From positions 558,001-622,000 of the forward strand of contig JADJTE010000001.1 in the NCBI GenBank assembly GCA_016711295.1: a stretch of DNA of 64,000 bases. Reading direction: 5' to 3'. This stretch comes from Sphingobacteriales bacterium (lineage in GTDB: Bacteria; Bacteroidota; Bacteroidia; Chitinophagales; UBA2359). Of this stretch, positions 29,610 to 39,244 are shown piece after piece. Every line of letters starts with the position of its first letter. Position 1 is the first letter of the stretch. The notes beneath the pieces are model-generated. The model saw only the letters and a program-made list of their open reading frames with translations, ran no database searches and was not told where the DNA came from. The translations under genes were made by a program, and so were the position numbers.

Positions 29610-29652
29610 TATGATAGGGTTTGGGTGTAGCCAAAAGTGGCGCAAGGCGGAG

Positions 29653-29660
29653 CAAAGATA
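29653..29660 (-). promoter_or_regulatory. -7 box TATCTTTG of kdsD
   Basis: TAnnTTTG on the minus strand; leader about 39 bases before the ATG at 29609. Confidence 0.55.
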
Positions 29661-29715
29661 GGACAATACGCTCATTTTCCGACCAAAAACGTAGCAATGC
29701 CTACGCTAATTGTCG

Positions 29716-29723
29716 TACTTTTG
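29716..29723 (+). promoter_or_regulatory. -7 box TACTTTTG of the maf gene
   Basis: TAnnTTTG on the plus strand, divergent from the kdsD promoter 56 bases away. Confidence 0.45.
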
Positions 29724-29777
29724 TGTCCTGATTTAGTGCTATACGCCTTAGTAGGCAATTATTGTTTTTTTTGTAAA

Positions 29778-30398
29778 TTGTATTCTTTGCAACAGTTTAT
29801 CCCTTATCATTTTATTTTGGCTTCACAGTCGCCGCGCCGCCAGCAATTATTGCGCGAAGCAGGTTTGACGTTTGATGTCATTGTTAGCCATGCCGACGAG
29901 AGCTACCCCGACGATTTGCCCGTAGCCCAGATTGCCGAGTTGGTGGCACGCGCCAAAGCCCATGCCTTGCGTTCCCAAATTGTCAATGATGCGACTATTA
30001 TTATTGCTGCCGATACAACAGTTTGTTTAGGCGATGTGCAATATGGCAAACCCTACGATGAGTTCGACGCTATCTATACGTTGCGCCAGCTATCAGGTAG
30101 GCGACACCAGGTCATTACGGGCGTATGCTTATTGTCTGCTTGGGGGCAGCATTGCTTTTCGGTAACTACCGATGTAGTATTTCACTCCCTAACACCCGAC
30201 CAAATCCAATATTATGTCGATACTTATCAGCCCTATGACAAGGCAGGTGCTTATGCCATTCAGGAATGGATAGGTTTAGTGGGTATAGAACGTATAGAGG
30301 GCTGCTATTTTAATGTAGTGGGCTTGCCCGTAAGTCAATTATTGCAGGAATTAGCTCGTTTTTGTGCTTCGTCGCCCTTGGGTATTCCCGAATGTTAA
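29778..30398 (+). CDS. Maf-like nucleotide pyrophosphatase
   Basis: The Maf core begins FILASQSPRRQQLL, with the substrate-binding SPRR. Next are FDVIVSHADESYP, IIIAADTTVCLGD (catalytic Asp region), GKPYDEFDAIYTLRQLSGRRHQVITG, and the C-terminal YDKAGAYAIQEWIGLVGIERIEGCYFNVVGLPV. Maf proteins hydrolyse dTTP/UTP or modified nucleotides to keep them out of nucleic acids. No ATG lies at the usual place. The TTG at 29778 or 29787 is likely, given the promoter box at 29716-29723; the frame is open far upstream to 29637, which overlaps the divergent promoter. Confidence 0.88.
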   Translation: MYSLQQFIPYHFILASQSPRRQQLLREAGLTFDVIVSHADESYPDDLPVAQIAELVARAKAHALRSQIVNDATIIIAADTTVCLGDVQYGKPYDEFDAIYTLRQLSGRRHQVITGVCLLSAWGQHCFSVTTDVVFHSLTPDQIQYYVDTYQPYDKAGAYAIQEWIGLVGIERIEGCYFNVVGLPVSQLLQELARFCASSPLGIPEC

Positions 30399-30463
30399 TG
30401 GTTTGATTTTGAGCGGATAGATAGCAAGAGTATACAAAAAAACGGTCGTTTTTCCTCTGTGGA

Positions 30464-31579
30464 TTAATACGTATCTATCCAATCCTCCCAAGCGGCATGT
30501 TTAGGTTGGTGCTGCTGCTGGGCAGCTATGGCATCTATCCATCGCGTTTGGGCAAGTCCTATATTTGCGCTGTGTTGTATGGCGGCTAATGAATCGTCGA
30601 ATAGAAGCGTTTCGCAGGTTTCGCACTGCTCTAATACGCGGCGCACGCGCTCGTTACGTGCGGGGTCGGCTACGGAGCGGATATAGATGGCTTTGATTCG
30701 GTGCGGGAAAATGTGGGCAATTTCGGTATAAATATCAGCATCGCGCTCGCCGCTATCGCCTACCAATACAAACTGCCATTGCGGGAAAGTATGTAGGATT
30801 TTGACGATAGTGTTGTACTTATGTTCTTGGTATGCAGCTATTTTTTCGGAGGTGGGCAGCACTATATCGCGCAGGCAAATAGGTCCTTTGGGCAAATCAT
30901 TGTGCTGCATAAAATCGGATAACATGTCATATAGGTTGCTGGGGCTGTTCGATACATAAAAAATGGGATTTACCCGCTGCCCTGTATCGCCTTTTCGCCA
31001 TGCCCAATAAAGCGGCGCAGTGCCCGCGAATGCCAATCGCGAGTAGGCATTTTTGAAAAACGTATAATACAACATTTTTGTTTTGATACCACATGTTTTT
31101 AATACCGTATCGTCAATGTCTGTGATAAGTCCGTATTGAATATCGCCATGTGGTATAAAGACTTCGCCTGTAGCGGCAGTGGTTTGAGGGTTGGTGGTTT
31201 CTTGTAGTGTCCAATGGGTATCATACCAATAGCGTTTGGGCGATAGCGGCAGGGGCATGTTTAGCTGTATTTCGGCATTGGCATAGCCCTCTTGGTCGGT
31301 GTGTAGGGTACAACTGTGGTGAGCTATTTGTAGGCGCAAGGCACAATTAGGCACTTCGTCGCTTTCAAATCGTCGATACATATTTAGCGCATTTCGCCAA
31401 GCACCATCGGCTATATGCGGGTGTATATTGCGGTATTCGAGTACGCGTGCCGATAAATGCAGGCGTTCGGGCGTACCATAGCCCCGATAGGGCAGTATAT
31501 GCAGTTCGTCGTTGGCAATAGCAGCACGTTTTTGCCAATGACGAAGGCGGTTGAATGTATTTTGCAGTATCTTTTTCAT
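30464..31579 (-). CDS. App1-like (DUF2183) phosphatidate phosphatase
   Basis: A 371-residue protein with the App1/DUF2183 HAD-type core: YGLITDIDDTVLKT (DxDxT nucleophile), IFYVSNSPSNLYDMLSDFMQ (motif II Ser), TIVKILHTFPQWQFVLVGDSGERDADIY (motif III/IV with DSGERD), and KAIYIR. In yeast App1 dephosphorylates phosphatidic acid; bacterial members are not well studied. The N-terminal 140 residues contain beta-rich sequence with no clear motif. The C-terminus is His/Gln-rich (AAQQQHQPKH). It stands between maf (convergent) and comM (same strand). Confidence 0.85.
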   Translation of the reverse strand: MKKILQNTFNRLRHWQKRAAIANDELHILPYRGYGTPERLHLSARVLEYRNIHPHIADGAWRNALNMYRRFESDEVPNCALRLQIAHHSCTLHTDQEGYANAEIQLNMPLPLSPKRYWYDTHWTLQETTNPQTTAATGEVFIPHGDIQYGLITDIDDTVLKTCGIKTKMLYYTFFKNAYSRLAFAGTAPLYWAWRKGDTGQRVNPIFYVSNSPSNLYDMLSDFMQHNDLPKGPICLRDIVLPTSEKIAAYQEHKYNTIVKILHTFPQWQFVLVGDSGERDADIYTEIAHIFPHRIKAIYIRSVADPARNERVRRVLEQCETCETLLFDDSLAAIQHSANIGLAQTRWIDAIAAQQQHQPKHAAWEDWIDTY

Positions 31580-31734
31580 GGTGCATGATAGCTATGCGGC
31601 GCGAAGTTGGGTTAATTGTTGGCTGATTTGGCTTAGTTGTCCGTTAACTCGTCTTTTTTTGGGCAAAAGTGCAGGAGTTCAGCCGCAGGGTTTTCCTTAG
31701 TGCTTTTGGGCAATCTTGCCAAGATACTGCTAAA

Positions 31735-33280
31735 TCAGCCTGCCCAATTTTCGCGGTCTAAGGTACGAAACTGTATCGCTTCTGCTAAGTGTTCTATCTG
31801 TATATCGCTTGCGTCGGCGAGGTCGGCTATGGTGCGAGCTACTTTCAAGATGCGGTCGTAGGCGCGTGCCGATAGGTTGAGGCGGGTCATAGCTGTTTTG
31901 AGTAAAGTTTGCCCCGCAGTACTAATCTCGCACCAAGTTCTGATTTGGTTAGAGGGCATTTGGGCATTGCAATAAATGTCCTTTTGCGTGCTGTATCGCT
32001 TTTCTTGTGCTAAACGAGCCTTTATCACCCTTTCGCGGATAGTAGCACTGCTATCGGTTTGTCGTTCGCTGGTCAATTCGTCGAACGAAACGGGCGTAAC
32101 TTCTACGTGTAGGTCGATGCGGTCTAATAGCGGTCCGGATATTTTGTTTAGGTATTTTTGTACTATGCGGGGCGCACACACATTCTTTTTCGGGGTGGTT
32201 GTAATACCCGCAGGGACAGGGGTTCATAGAGGCGATGAGCATAAAGCCCGCGGGATAATCGACCGAAAAACGCGCTCGCGAGATGGTTACGCGGCGTTCT
32301 TCCATTGGTTGGCGCAAGACCTCCAATACCGCTCTTTTAAATTCGGGCAGTTCGTCCAGAAACAATACGCCGTTGTGTGCCAATGATATTTCGCCCGGTT
32401 GCGGGTGATTGCCGCCGCCTACCAATGCCACGTCGCTGATGGTATGATGCGGCGACCGAAACGGACGCACAGCTATCAGCGAACTGCCGCTCGACAACCT
32501 GCCTGCTACGGAGTGTATTTTAGTGGTTTCTAAGGCTTCGTGCAGGGTCAGCGGGGGCAGAATGCTGGGCAGACGCTTGGCGAGCATTGTTTTGCCCGCA
32601 CCTGGTGGTCCCACCAAAATGACGTTGTGCCCACCCGCAGCGGCTATTTCCATCGCCCGTTTGATATTGCGTTGCCCTTTGACATCGGAAAAATCCATGT
32701 CAAAATTGTTCAGATTGTCATAAAATTCTTGGCGCGTATTGACTTGTGTAGGGGCTATTTCTTGTTCGCCGCGCAGGAAACGCACCACCTCGACCAAATT
32801 TTCTACGCCATATACCGCCAAATTGTTCACGATAGCTGCTTCTCGGGCATTTTCTTTGGGCAAAATAAAGCCTTCAAATTTATCTTTTTGTGCTTGTATG
32901 GCTATGGGTAAGGCACCTTTGATAGGGCGCAATGCGCCATCTAATGCCAGCTCGCCCATGATAACATAGCGGCTAATATCGCGGGTTTCGAGCAAAGTGC
33001 CGTCAGCAGCCATAATGCCTACGGCAATAGTGAGGTCGTAGGCGGCACCTTCTTTGCGCAAATCGGCAGGAGCCATATTGACCACCATTTTTTGGCGCGG
33101 CATCTGAAATCCACTACTTTTGACGGCTGTTTCTATCCGATGTTGTCCTTCTTTTACTGCGCTGTCGGGTAGCCCTACCAAAAAATAATTGAGCTGCCCG
33201 CCACCAACGCTTACTTCTACCTCTATCATAGTGGCATTTACGCCTAATACCGCCCCGCCGTGCGTTTTTGCCAAACCCAT
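31735..33280 (-). CDS. comM: ComM/YifB AAA+ ATPase (Mg-chelatase-like), frameshifted
   Basis: The N-terminal lid domain starts MGLAKTHGGAVLGVNATMIEVEVSVGGG. The AAA+ core has Walker A VGPPGAGKTMLAKRLPSILPPL, Walker B GVLFLDELPEF and the arginine-finger region PVEERRVTISRARFSVDYPAGF-like stretch, plus a Cys cluster ASMNPCPCGYY. The frame shifts at about 32165: CAPHSTKIPKQ should continue as CAPRIVQKYLNKISGPLLDRIDLHVEV. The end is AEAIQFRTLDRENWAG. ComM is a branch-migration helicase acting in DNA uptake and transformation. Start ATG at 33280, downstream of a MITE. Confidence 0.92.
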
Positions 33281-33323
33281 CGCTATATTGGTTGTTTAGT
33301 TTAGATACTTATTTAATGCCGAT

Positions 33324-33453
33324 GTAACTATTTAGGGTATGGGGTTTTGGGTATGGGGTAATGGGCAATATCCATCTAATAATACCCGAAATCATAGCAT
33401 ATTCGATTAGAAATAGCTATTCTTGGGGGCTGCCCCTATAAGGAAATAGTTAC
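33324..33453 (+). repeat. MITE-like element, copy 2
   Basis: Left end GTAACTATTTAGGGTA, right end AAATAGTTAC. The flanks are ATGCCGAT (33316-33323) and ATGCCGAC (33454-33461), an 8-base target duplication with one mismatch. It lies between the comM -7 box and the comM ATG, so it forms most of the comM 5' leader. It is the longest copy and diverges in the right third. Confidence 0.85.
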
Positions 33454-33460
33454 ATGCCGA

Positions 33461-33468
33461 CAAAGGTA
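33461..33468 (-). promoter_or_regulatory. -7 box TACCTTTG of comM, directly beside the MITE
   Basis: TAnnTTTG on the minus strand. Its last base is the outer base of the right target duplication, so transcription would start at the element edge. Confidence 0.6.
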
Positions 33469-33795
33469 AGTGTTTAGCCCCGTATTTGTATGGTTGAGCG
33501 GCAAAAAATAGCGGTCGGTCAGATTTTGAAAACTTGACCGACTGCCGTCAACGCCCCAAAATGTGCGTTTGGGGCTATGCGGATATAGGCTTGGTCTAAG
33601 GGATTGATGAGTGTTTCACAATACTCGCCTGAACCTTAAAACAATATAGCACGAAAACCTCGACTAATATGTGCCAAGTACAAGCTATTGATAGTACTGC
33701 TCCGAATAGCTTTATGCCGCAAGGTTCAGAAGGAAAAATGATACAATAATAGGCGGCAAAAATTGCACCGTTTTAATAAGTACCAAAAAAAAGCG
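33469..33795. other. Intergenic stretch upstream of purC with a hairpin
   Basis: A stem GTCGGTCA (33514-33521) with TGACCGAC (33535-33542). A 26-codon ATG frame at 33669 has no support. No other recognised content. Confidence 0.4.
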
Positions 33796-33803
33796 TAACT
33801 TTG
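33796..33803 (+). promoter_or_regulatory. -7 box TAACTTTG of purC; leaderless start
   Basis: TAnnTTTG box ending 4 bases before the ATG at 33808, so the transcript probably begins at the start codon. Confidence 0.7.
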
Positions 33804-33807
33804 CCCC

Positions 33808-34718
33808 ATGAATTGCCTCCGACAACTCAATTTACCCGAATTAACTTTGCTCCACAGCGGCAAAGTGCGCGATAGCTACCGCGCTACACCTACTACCCGC
33901 CTCATCGTTGTTAGCGACCGCCTATCGGCTTTCGACTTTATCCTCGAAACACCCATACCCCACAAAGGTGCGGTACTCAATGCTATCTCGACTTGGTGGT
34001 TCGACCAAACCACCGACCTTATCCCCAACCACTTTTGCAGCTCATCGACCCCAACGTCAGTTTAGTGCGCGAAGCCGTGCCCATTCGGGTCGAGATGGTG
34101 GTGCGTGGCTACCTCACAGGCTCTATGTGGCGCGGCTATGCCCAAGGCGAGCGAGCCTTTTCGGGGCTTACTGTCGGCGAGGGATTGCACAAAAACCAAG
34201 CCTTTGCGCAACCCATTGTTACGCCTACCACCAAAGAAAAAAGCGACCGCCCCATTAGCCCCGCCGACCTCGTAAGTGAAGGCTGGACAACTGCTACGCT
34301 ATACGAGCAAATGGAGCAAACCGCCCTGCAACTATTCCGACGAGGCACGCAACGCCTTGCCGAAAAAGGGCTTCTACTCGTAGATACTAAGTACGAATTT
34401 GGCTTGATAGACGAGCAACTCATACTTATCGACGAAATACATACGCCCGACTCCTCACGATTTTGGCAAGCCGATGATTATGCCCAAAATCCTGCCGATG
34501 CCGCCCAAATAGACAAAGAATACATCAGACAATGGATGCTCGCCAACCTCATTGACGGCGATTATCCGCACAGCCTACCCCCGCATATCGTATACGAAGC
34601 CTCGCGCCGCTACCAACAAATATATACCACCGTAACGGGCAACGTACTTCATGTCGACGAATCGATGCCTATCGAAACGCGCATACGCCAAAACCTGCAA
34701 CAAGCGGGATTTATTTAG
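33808..34718 (+). CDS. purC: SAICAR synthase, frameshifted
   Basis: Phosphoribosylaminoimidazole-succinocarboxamide synthase, step 7 or 8 of IMP synthesis. The first frame starts MNCLRQLNLPELTLLHSGKVRDSY with the glycine-rich ATP loop, and has VVSDRLSAFDFIL. The second frame continues LIDPNVSLVREAVPIRVEMVVRGYLTGSMW, then LLVDTKYEFGL and ILIDEIHTPDSSRFW. The shift is at about 34045 (NHF then QLIDP, one base). About 303 residues, the eukaryote/Bacteroidota length class. First gene of a purine cluster with purD and purN. Confidence 0.95.
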
Positions 34719-34742
34719 CCCCATACCCACACACACGCTCGA

Positions 34743-35990
34743 ATGACTCGAATAGCCATACTCGGCTCTGGCGGACGCGAACACGCCTTAGCTTGGAAAT
34801 TTGCCCAACAACTCCGTACCGACCAAATAGTGGTGCTGCCCGGCAACGGCGGCACGCCCAATCAAGCCTCCATAGACCTCAATAATTTCGAAACGCTTGC
34901 CCAATATTGTCGGCAAGAGGCTATCACTCTCGTCGTTGTAGGTTCAGAAGTACCGCTATCTAAGGGCATTAGCGATTATTTCAAAGCCAATTGCCCCGAT
35001 ATTGCTATATTCGGACCTACACAAGCAGCAGCCCGCTTAGAATCGTCCAAAATCTGGGCAAAACAGTTCATGCAACGACACGGCGTAGCTACTGCCCGTT
35101 TCCAAACTTTTTGCCAAACCGAAGACGCGCTGCCCTTAGCCCAAGAATGGAGCGGCAAATTGGTGATTAAATACGACGGATTGGCTGCGGAAAAGGCGTT
35201 TTTGTATGCGCTAATATGGAACAAACGCAAACCGCCTTAGCCGAATTGAAACAAGACTACGGCAACGACGCACCTTTTTTGGTCGAAGAACGCTTAGAAG
35301 GCTACGAAGTATCGCTGATAGGACTGACCGACGGCAAAACATTCTGCGCCCTGCACCCCTCGCAAGACCATAAACAGCTATACAACAATGACCAGGACCT
35401 AATACGGGCGGCATGGGCGTTTATTGCCCTTTTGCGCTAAGTGCCGACCAACGCGCCGACATCGAGCAAAACATTATCCAACCTACCTTGCGCGGCATTA
35501 GTGCCGAAGGATTAGACTATCAAGGGTTTTTATATTTTGGGATAATGATGACTCCCCAAGGCGCAAGGCTATTGGAATATAATGCCCGCTTGGGCGACCC
35601 CGAAACCGAAGTATTAATGCCCGCCCTCAAAACGCATCTATTGCCCATTATACAGGCTTGCTTGGCAGGCAAACTCGACGAGTGCGCCGTCGAGCTACAC
35701 GAAGGGTATTGGGTAGATGTGGTATTGGTATCGGGCGGCTATCCCAAGCAATACGCCACTAATCTGCCCATTAGCGGCATAGAAAAAGTAGCAGCCGACA
35801 CCTTATTGTTTCATGCAGGTACGCAACGCGACACACAAGGCATATTGCGCACATCGGGCGGTAGGGTGCTAAATGTAGTGGCGCATGGCAATACCTTAGC
35901 CGAAGCCATCAAAAAGCATACGCCGAAGTTGCCCATATCCACTTCGACCATATCCATTACCGAACCGATATAGGGCAAAGAAAACAATGA
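34743..35990 (+). CDS. purD: Phosphoribosylamine-glycine ligase, frameshifted several times
   Basis: ATP-grasp GAR synthetase. Piece 1 (from 34743): MTRIAILGSGGREHALAW and VVGSEVPLSKGI, to KYDGLAA. There one G is missing before AAAAGGCG; the corrected reading is GKGVFVCANMEQ. Piece 2: LVEERLEGYEVSLIGL, then a loss at QGPNTGGMG (about 35398). Piece 3: LEYNARLGDPETEVLMP. A last shift at about 35915 gives the true end EVAHIHFDHIHYRTDIGQRKQ and a stop TGA at 35988-35990 that overlaps the purN ATG. Length about 416 residues, normal. The overlap suggests translational coupling. Confidence 0.93.
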
Positions 35991-36556
35991 AAAATATTGC
36001 CATCTTTATTTCAGGACGCGGTAGCAATATGGTTGCCATAGCCCAGCAAGTACAAAACGGCATCTTGGCAGATTGTTGCCAAATAAAGCTCGTGTTTGCC
36101 AACCAAGCCACCGCCCAAGGCTTGGATATAGCTGCCAAGATGGGTTTGCCTACTGCCTGCCTGCCCTCAGAAAGCAGGAAACGCGCCGACCACGAGCGCG
36201 ACATCATTGCCCTACTCGCGCCTTTACAGATAGATTATATCGTATTGGCAGGATATATGCGCCTCATTAGCCCCGTGCTAATTGCCCATTACCCACAACG
36301 AATTATCAATATACACCCCGCCGATACGCACCAACACCAAGGGCTACACGCCTACGAATGGGCTTGGCAGCAGCAATTGACCCACACGCATATCACTGTA
36401 CACTATGTAGATAGCGGCATGGACACGGGCGACATTATTGCCCAAACAACCGTAGATTTGCAAGGCGCAGCCTCACTCCAAGAGGTAGAACAACGCGGTT
36501 TGGCAGTCGAACACCAATTTTATAGCCAAGTATTAAAGCAAGTCTTGTCGAGTTAG
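35987..36556 (+). CDS. purN: Phosphoribosylglycinamide formyltransferase
   Basis: A 189-residue PurN. Marks: IFISGRGSNMVAI (substrate loop), IVLAGYMRLISPVLI, the catalytic NIHP (Asn, His) and DSGMDTGDIIAQ with the catalytic Asp. The stretch after NIHP (ADTHQHQGLHAYEWAW) differs from the usual SLLPAFPGLHA; this may be natural divergence or hidden indels. The enzyme uses 10-formyl-THF to formylate GAR. ATG overlaps the reconstructed purD stop by four bases (ATGA). Confidence 0.93.
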   Translation: MKNIAIFISGRGSNMVAIAQQVQNGILADCCQIKLVFANQATAQGLDIAAKMGLPTACLPSESRKRADHERDIIALLAPLQIDYIVLAGYMRLISPVLIAHYPQRIINIHPADTHQHQGLHAYEWAWQQQLTHTHITVHYVDSGMDTGDIIAQTTVDLQGAASLQEVEQRGLAVEHQFYSQVLKQVLSS

Positions 36557-36707
36557 ACAATTATCCAGCTCGAAAACAGCCTATTTTCATTGACCAATAA
36601 TAAGGCAATTTATAACGCAGACCATTAGAATATCGCCCCTATGGGGCTTGAAAAACGGTTATTGTCGGTCTTTTTATTTGTGGTTTCTAATTTTGAGTAA
36701 AAAAAAT

Positions 36708-36810
36708 ATAACTATTTAGAGTATAGGGTTTTGGGTATGGGGTAATGAGCTAATACTGCCTAACATCGCTGCATATTCGATTAGTTTCCCCTACAAGGCT
36801 AAATAGTTAC
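36708..36810 (+). repeat. MITE-like element, copy 3
   Basis: ATAACTATTTAGAGTATAGGG at the left, CTAAATAGTTAC at the right, G tract present with one altered run. It lies between purN and the Bro-N/Fic gene, at the left edge of the foreign-looking island. No clear target duplication. The rest of 36557-36888 holds no gene. Confidence 0.85.
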
Positions 36811-36888
36811 GTATAAACAAAGGTGCTATTGAAATAATCAAACTGCTAACGTCAATCCTAAAAACAAGCAAAACCGCCATTCACCATT

Positions 36889-37764
36889 ATGCCCAAGGTT
36901 TCTATACGTTTTTTTGATGACAGGGAAGTGCGTGCCGTTTGGGACGATGAAAACAGCAAATGGTGGTTTAGCGTATTGGATATTGTGGGTGTTTTAAACG
37001 AAGAACCCGATTATAAAAAAAACCGAAACTATTGGAAATACCTAAAAGCCAAACTTAAAAAGGAAAACAGCCAGTTGGTTAGTGCTACTACCCAACTGAA
37101 ATTATTGGCGGCAGACGGCAAAAAATATAACACCGACATGTTAGACAGCGAAGGTGTGACCGAGTTTGCCAAAAATTTTCCGAATACCAAGGCTATAAAA
37201 TTTTTGGATTGGTTTCTTTACAGCGATACCAGCCTTGACGGACAGAGCAAGAAAAAAGCATATACTCTTTTTGAAAGTAATCTGATAAATGAATTTGAAG
37301 TAGGCACAGTCAAAGGCTTACAACAAATACACGCTTACTTATTTGGTGGTCTGTATGACTTTGCCGGACAAATACGACAGAAAAATATTTCAAAAGGAGG
37401 TTTTCAATTTGCAGTATCCCGCTTTTTAGATGACACCTTAAAACAAATAGAAACAATGCAGGAAAACACCTTTGATGAAATTGTAAACAAATATGTGGAG
37501 ATGAACATCGCCCACCCATTTATGGAAGGCAACGGCAGAAGCACCCGAATTTGGTTGGACCTGATATTGAAAAAACGACTGAAAACATGTGTGGATTGGA
37601 GCAAAATCAGCAAACGGGATTATATGAACGCTATGGTGTCAAGCCCAGCAGAAAGTAAGGCACTGAAATCACTTTTGGAGCAGGCTCTTACCAACAAAAT
37701 AAACGACCGTGAAATGTACATGAAAGGCATAGATTATTCATACTATTATGAAGAGAATGAATAA
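36889..37764 (+). CDS. Bro-N/Fic fusion protein (putative AMP-transferase)
   Basis: A 291-residue protein. The N-terminus (about 1-100: IRFFDDREVRAVWDDENSKWWF, SVLDIVGVL, TTQLKLLAADGKKY) matches the Bro-N-like domain seen in DinD-type and phage antirepressor proteins. The C-terminus (about 125-265) is a Fic domain with the full catalytic motif HPFMEGNGRSTR. Fic enzymes transfer AMP to a target protein. In many genomes such genes lie between hsdM and hsdS; here hsdS follows after a tandem repeat, but hsdM and hsdR are absent. No clear inhibitory (S/T)xxxE(G/N) helix was identified. Confidence 0.85.
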   Translation: MPKVSIRFFDDREVRAVWDDENSKWWFSVLDIVGVLNEEPDYKKNRNYWKYLKAKLKKENSQLVSATTQLKLLAADGKKYNTDMLDSEGVTEFAKNFPNTKAIKFLDWFLYSDTSLDGQSKKKAYTLFESNLINEFEVGTVKGLQQIHAYLFGGLYDFAGQIRQKNISKGGFQFAVSRFLDDTLKQIETMQENTFDEIVNKYVEMNIAHPFMEGNGRSTRIWLDLILKKRLKTCVDWSKISKRDYMNAMVSSPAESKALKSLLEQALTNKINDREMYMKGIDYSYYYEENE

Positions 37765-37766
37765 AT

Positions 37767-37870
37767 AATGGTTAATGATTAATGATTAATGGTTAATGGT
37801 TAGTGTTTAATGGTTAATGGTTAATGGTTAATGGTTAATGGTTAATGGTTAGTGGTTAATGATTAATGGG
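37767..37870 (+). repeat. Tandem array of 7-bp GGTTAAT units
   Basis: About 14 copies of a 7-base unit (AATGGTT/AATGATT variants) fill the gap between the Fic gene and hsdS, ending 6 bases before the hsdS ATG at 37876. No spacers, so it is not CRISPR. Confidence 0.9.
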
Positions 37871-37875
37871 TAAAT

Positions 37876-38995
37876 ATGGTCGAAGCAAAATACAAAATAC
37901 TGAAAATCTTAAAACCCAATAAACCCCGATTCAAACAAATGAGCTACTTAGATAAATTGCTACAAAGAGCAACCGTACAGTGGAAAACGCTGGGGGAGGT
38001 GGCGGAGTTGAAAAGAGGTACAACTATTACTGCAAACACTAAAACTGATGGCAATATTCCTGTAATTAGTGGTGGTCAAAAACCTGCATATTATAATGGA
38101 GAATATAATAGGGATGGCGAAACAATTACTGTTGAGTGATGCCTTTTCAATTAAAGCCGATGAATCGAAAGTTTTGCCCCGATACATCTATCATTTTTTA
38201 TTAAACATTCAAGATAAAATCCATGATTTAAAATCTGGTGGTGGCGTTCCTCATGTATACGCAAAAGATGTAGCACGTTTCCCAATCCCCATCCCACCGC
38301 TTTCGGTACAAAAAGAAATTGTCCGTATTCTCGATAAGTTTACAGAGCTTGCAGCTCGTAAAAAGCAGTATGCGTATTATAGGGAGCGGTTATTAATGCC
38401 TGTAATGGTTGATGGTGAATGGTTAATGAATAATAAAGAGGTGGAATGGAAAACGCTGGGGGAGGTTCTTGTTCGCACCAAAGGGACAAGTATAACCGCA
38501 GGAAAAATGAAAGAATTGCATAAAGAAGGAGCACCTTTAAAAATCTTTGCTGGGGGTAAAACTGTTGCTTTTGTTGACTTCAAAGATATACCCGAAAAAG
38601 ATATAAATAAAGAGCCTTCAATCATTGTAAAATCTCGTGGTGTTATTGAGTTTGAATATTATGACAAGCCTTTTTCGCATAAGAACGAGATGTGGTCTTA
38701 TCATTCCAAAAATGAAAATATTAGTATCAAGTTTGTTTTACTATTTTTAAAAATTAATGAACCATATTTTCAGAATATTGCGAGTAGAATGCAAATGCCA
38801 CAAATAGCAACCTCTGATACGAAAAAACTCCTAATCCCCATCCCACCGCTCGAAGAACAAGAACGCATAGTTTCCATTTTAGATAAATTCGATACCTTGG
38901 TCAATTCTATTAGCGAGGGTTTGCCGAAAGAGATAGCCTTGCGGCAGCAGCAGTACGAATATTATAGAAATCAATTGTTAATGTTTAATGATTAG
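37876..38995 (+). CDS. hsdS: Type I restriction specificity subunit HsdS, frameshifted/partial deletion
   Basis: Two target-recognition modules. Module 1 starts VQWKTLGEVAELKRG, and its TRD1 breaks at about 38133 (GETITV then LSDAFSIKADES, with about 20 codons apparently missing). It ends IPIPPLSVQKEIVRILDKFTEL. Module 2 repeats it: VEWKTLGEVLVRTKG and IPIPPLEEQERIVSILDKFDTL. The DNA string TGGAAAACGCTGGGGGAGGT occurs exactly at both module starts (37981-38000 and 38447-38466). The HsdS would set the DNA target of a type I enzyme, but no hsdM or hsdR is nearby. The C-terminus (LLMFND) is encoded by the tandem repeat. Confidence 0.88.
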
Positions 38996-39135
38996 TGGTT
39001 AATGTTTAATGATTAATGGTGAATGATTAATGGTGAATGATTAATGGTGAATGATTAATGGTGAATGATTAATGGTGAATGATTAATGGTGAATGATTAA
39101 TGGTGAATGATTAATGGTGAATGGTTGGTGGTTAC
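38976..39135 (+). repeat. Tandem array of 14-bp ATTAATGGTGAATG units
   Basis: About 8 near-perfect copies (39012-39124) with degenerate edges. It starts inside the last codons of hsdS. A related short block lies inside hsdS at 38392-38435, between the two modules, and another before the gene (37767-37870). Confidence 0.92.
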
Positions 39136-39244
39136 TACAAAGTAGCATTTAGTAAAATTTGTTGCTGAAATTTAAAGCATAGACCGATAGTTACTATTTT
39201 TTAATATTATTAATAAAATAATTTATTTATATATCCAAATAACA

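Noticed and set aside
33669..33749. Short ATG frame of 26 codons upstream of purC
   Set aside because: No promoter, no conserved motif and no evidence beyond an ATG.
37767..39135. CRISPR array
   Set aside because: The repeats are 7 and 14 bases, directly adjacent and without unique spacers; no cas genes are near.
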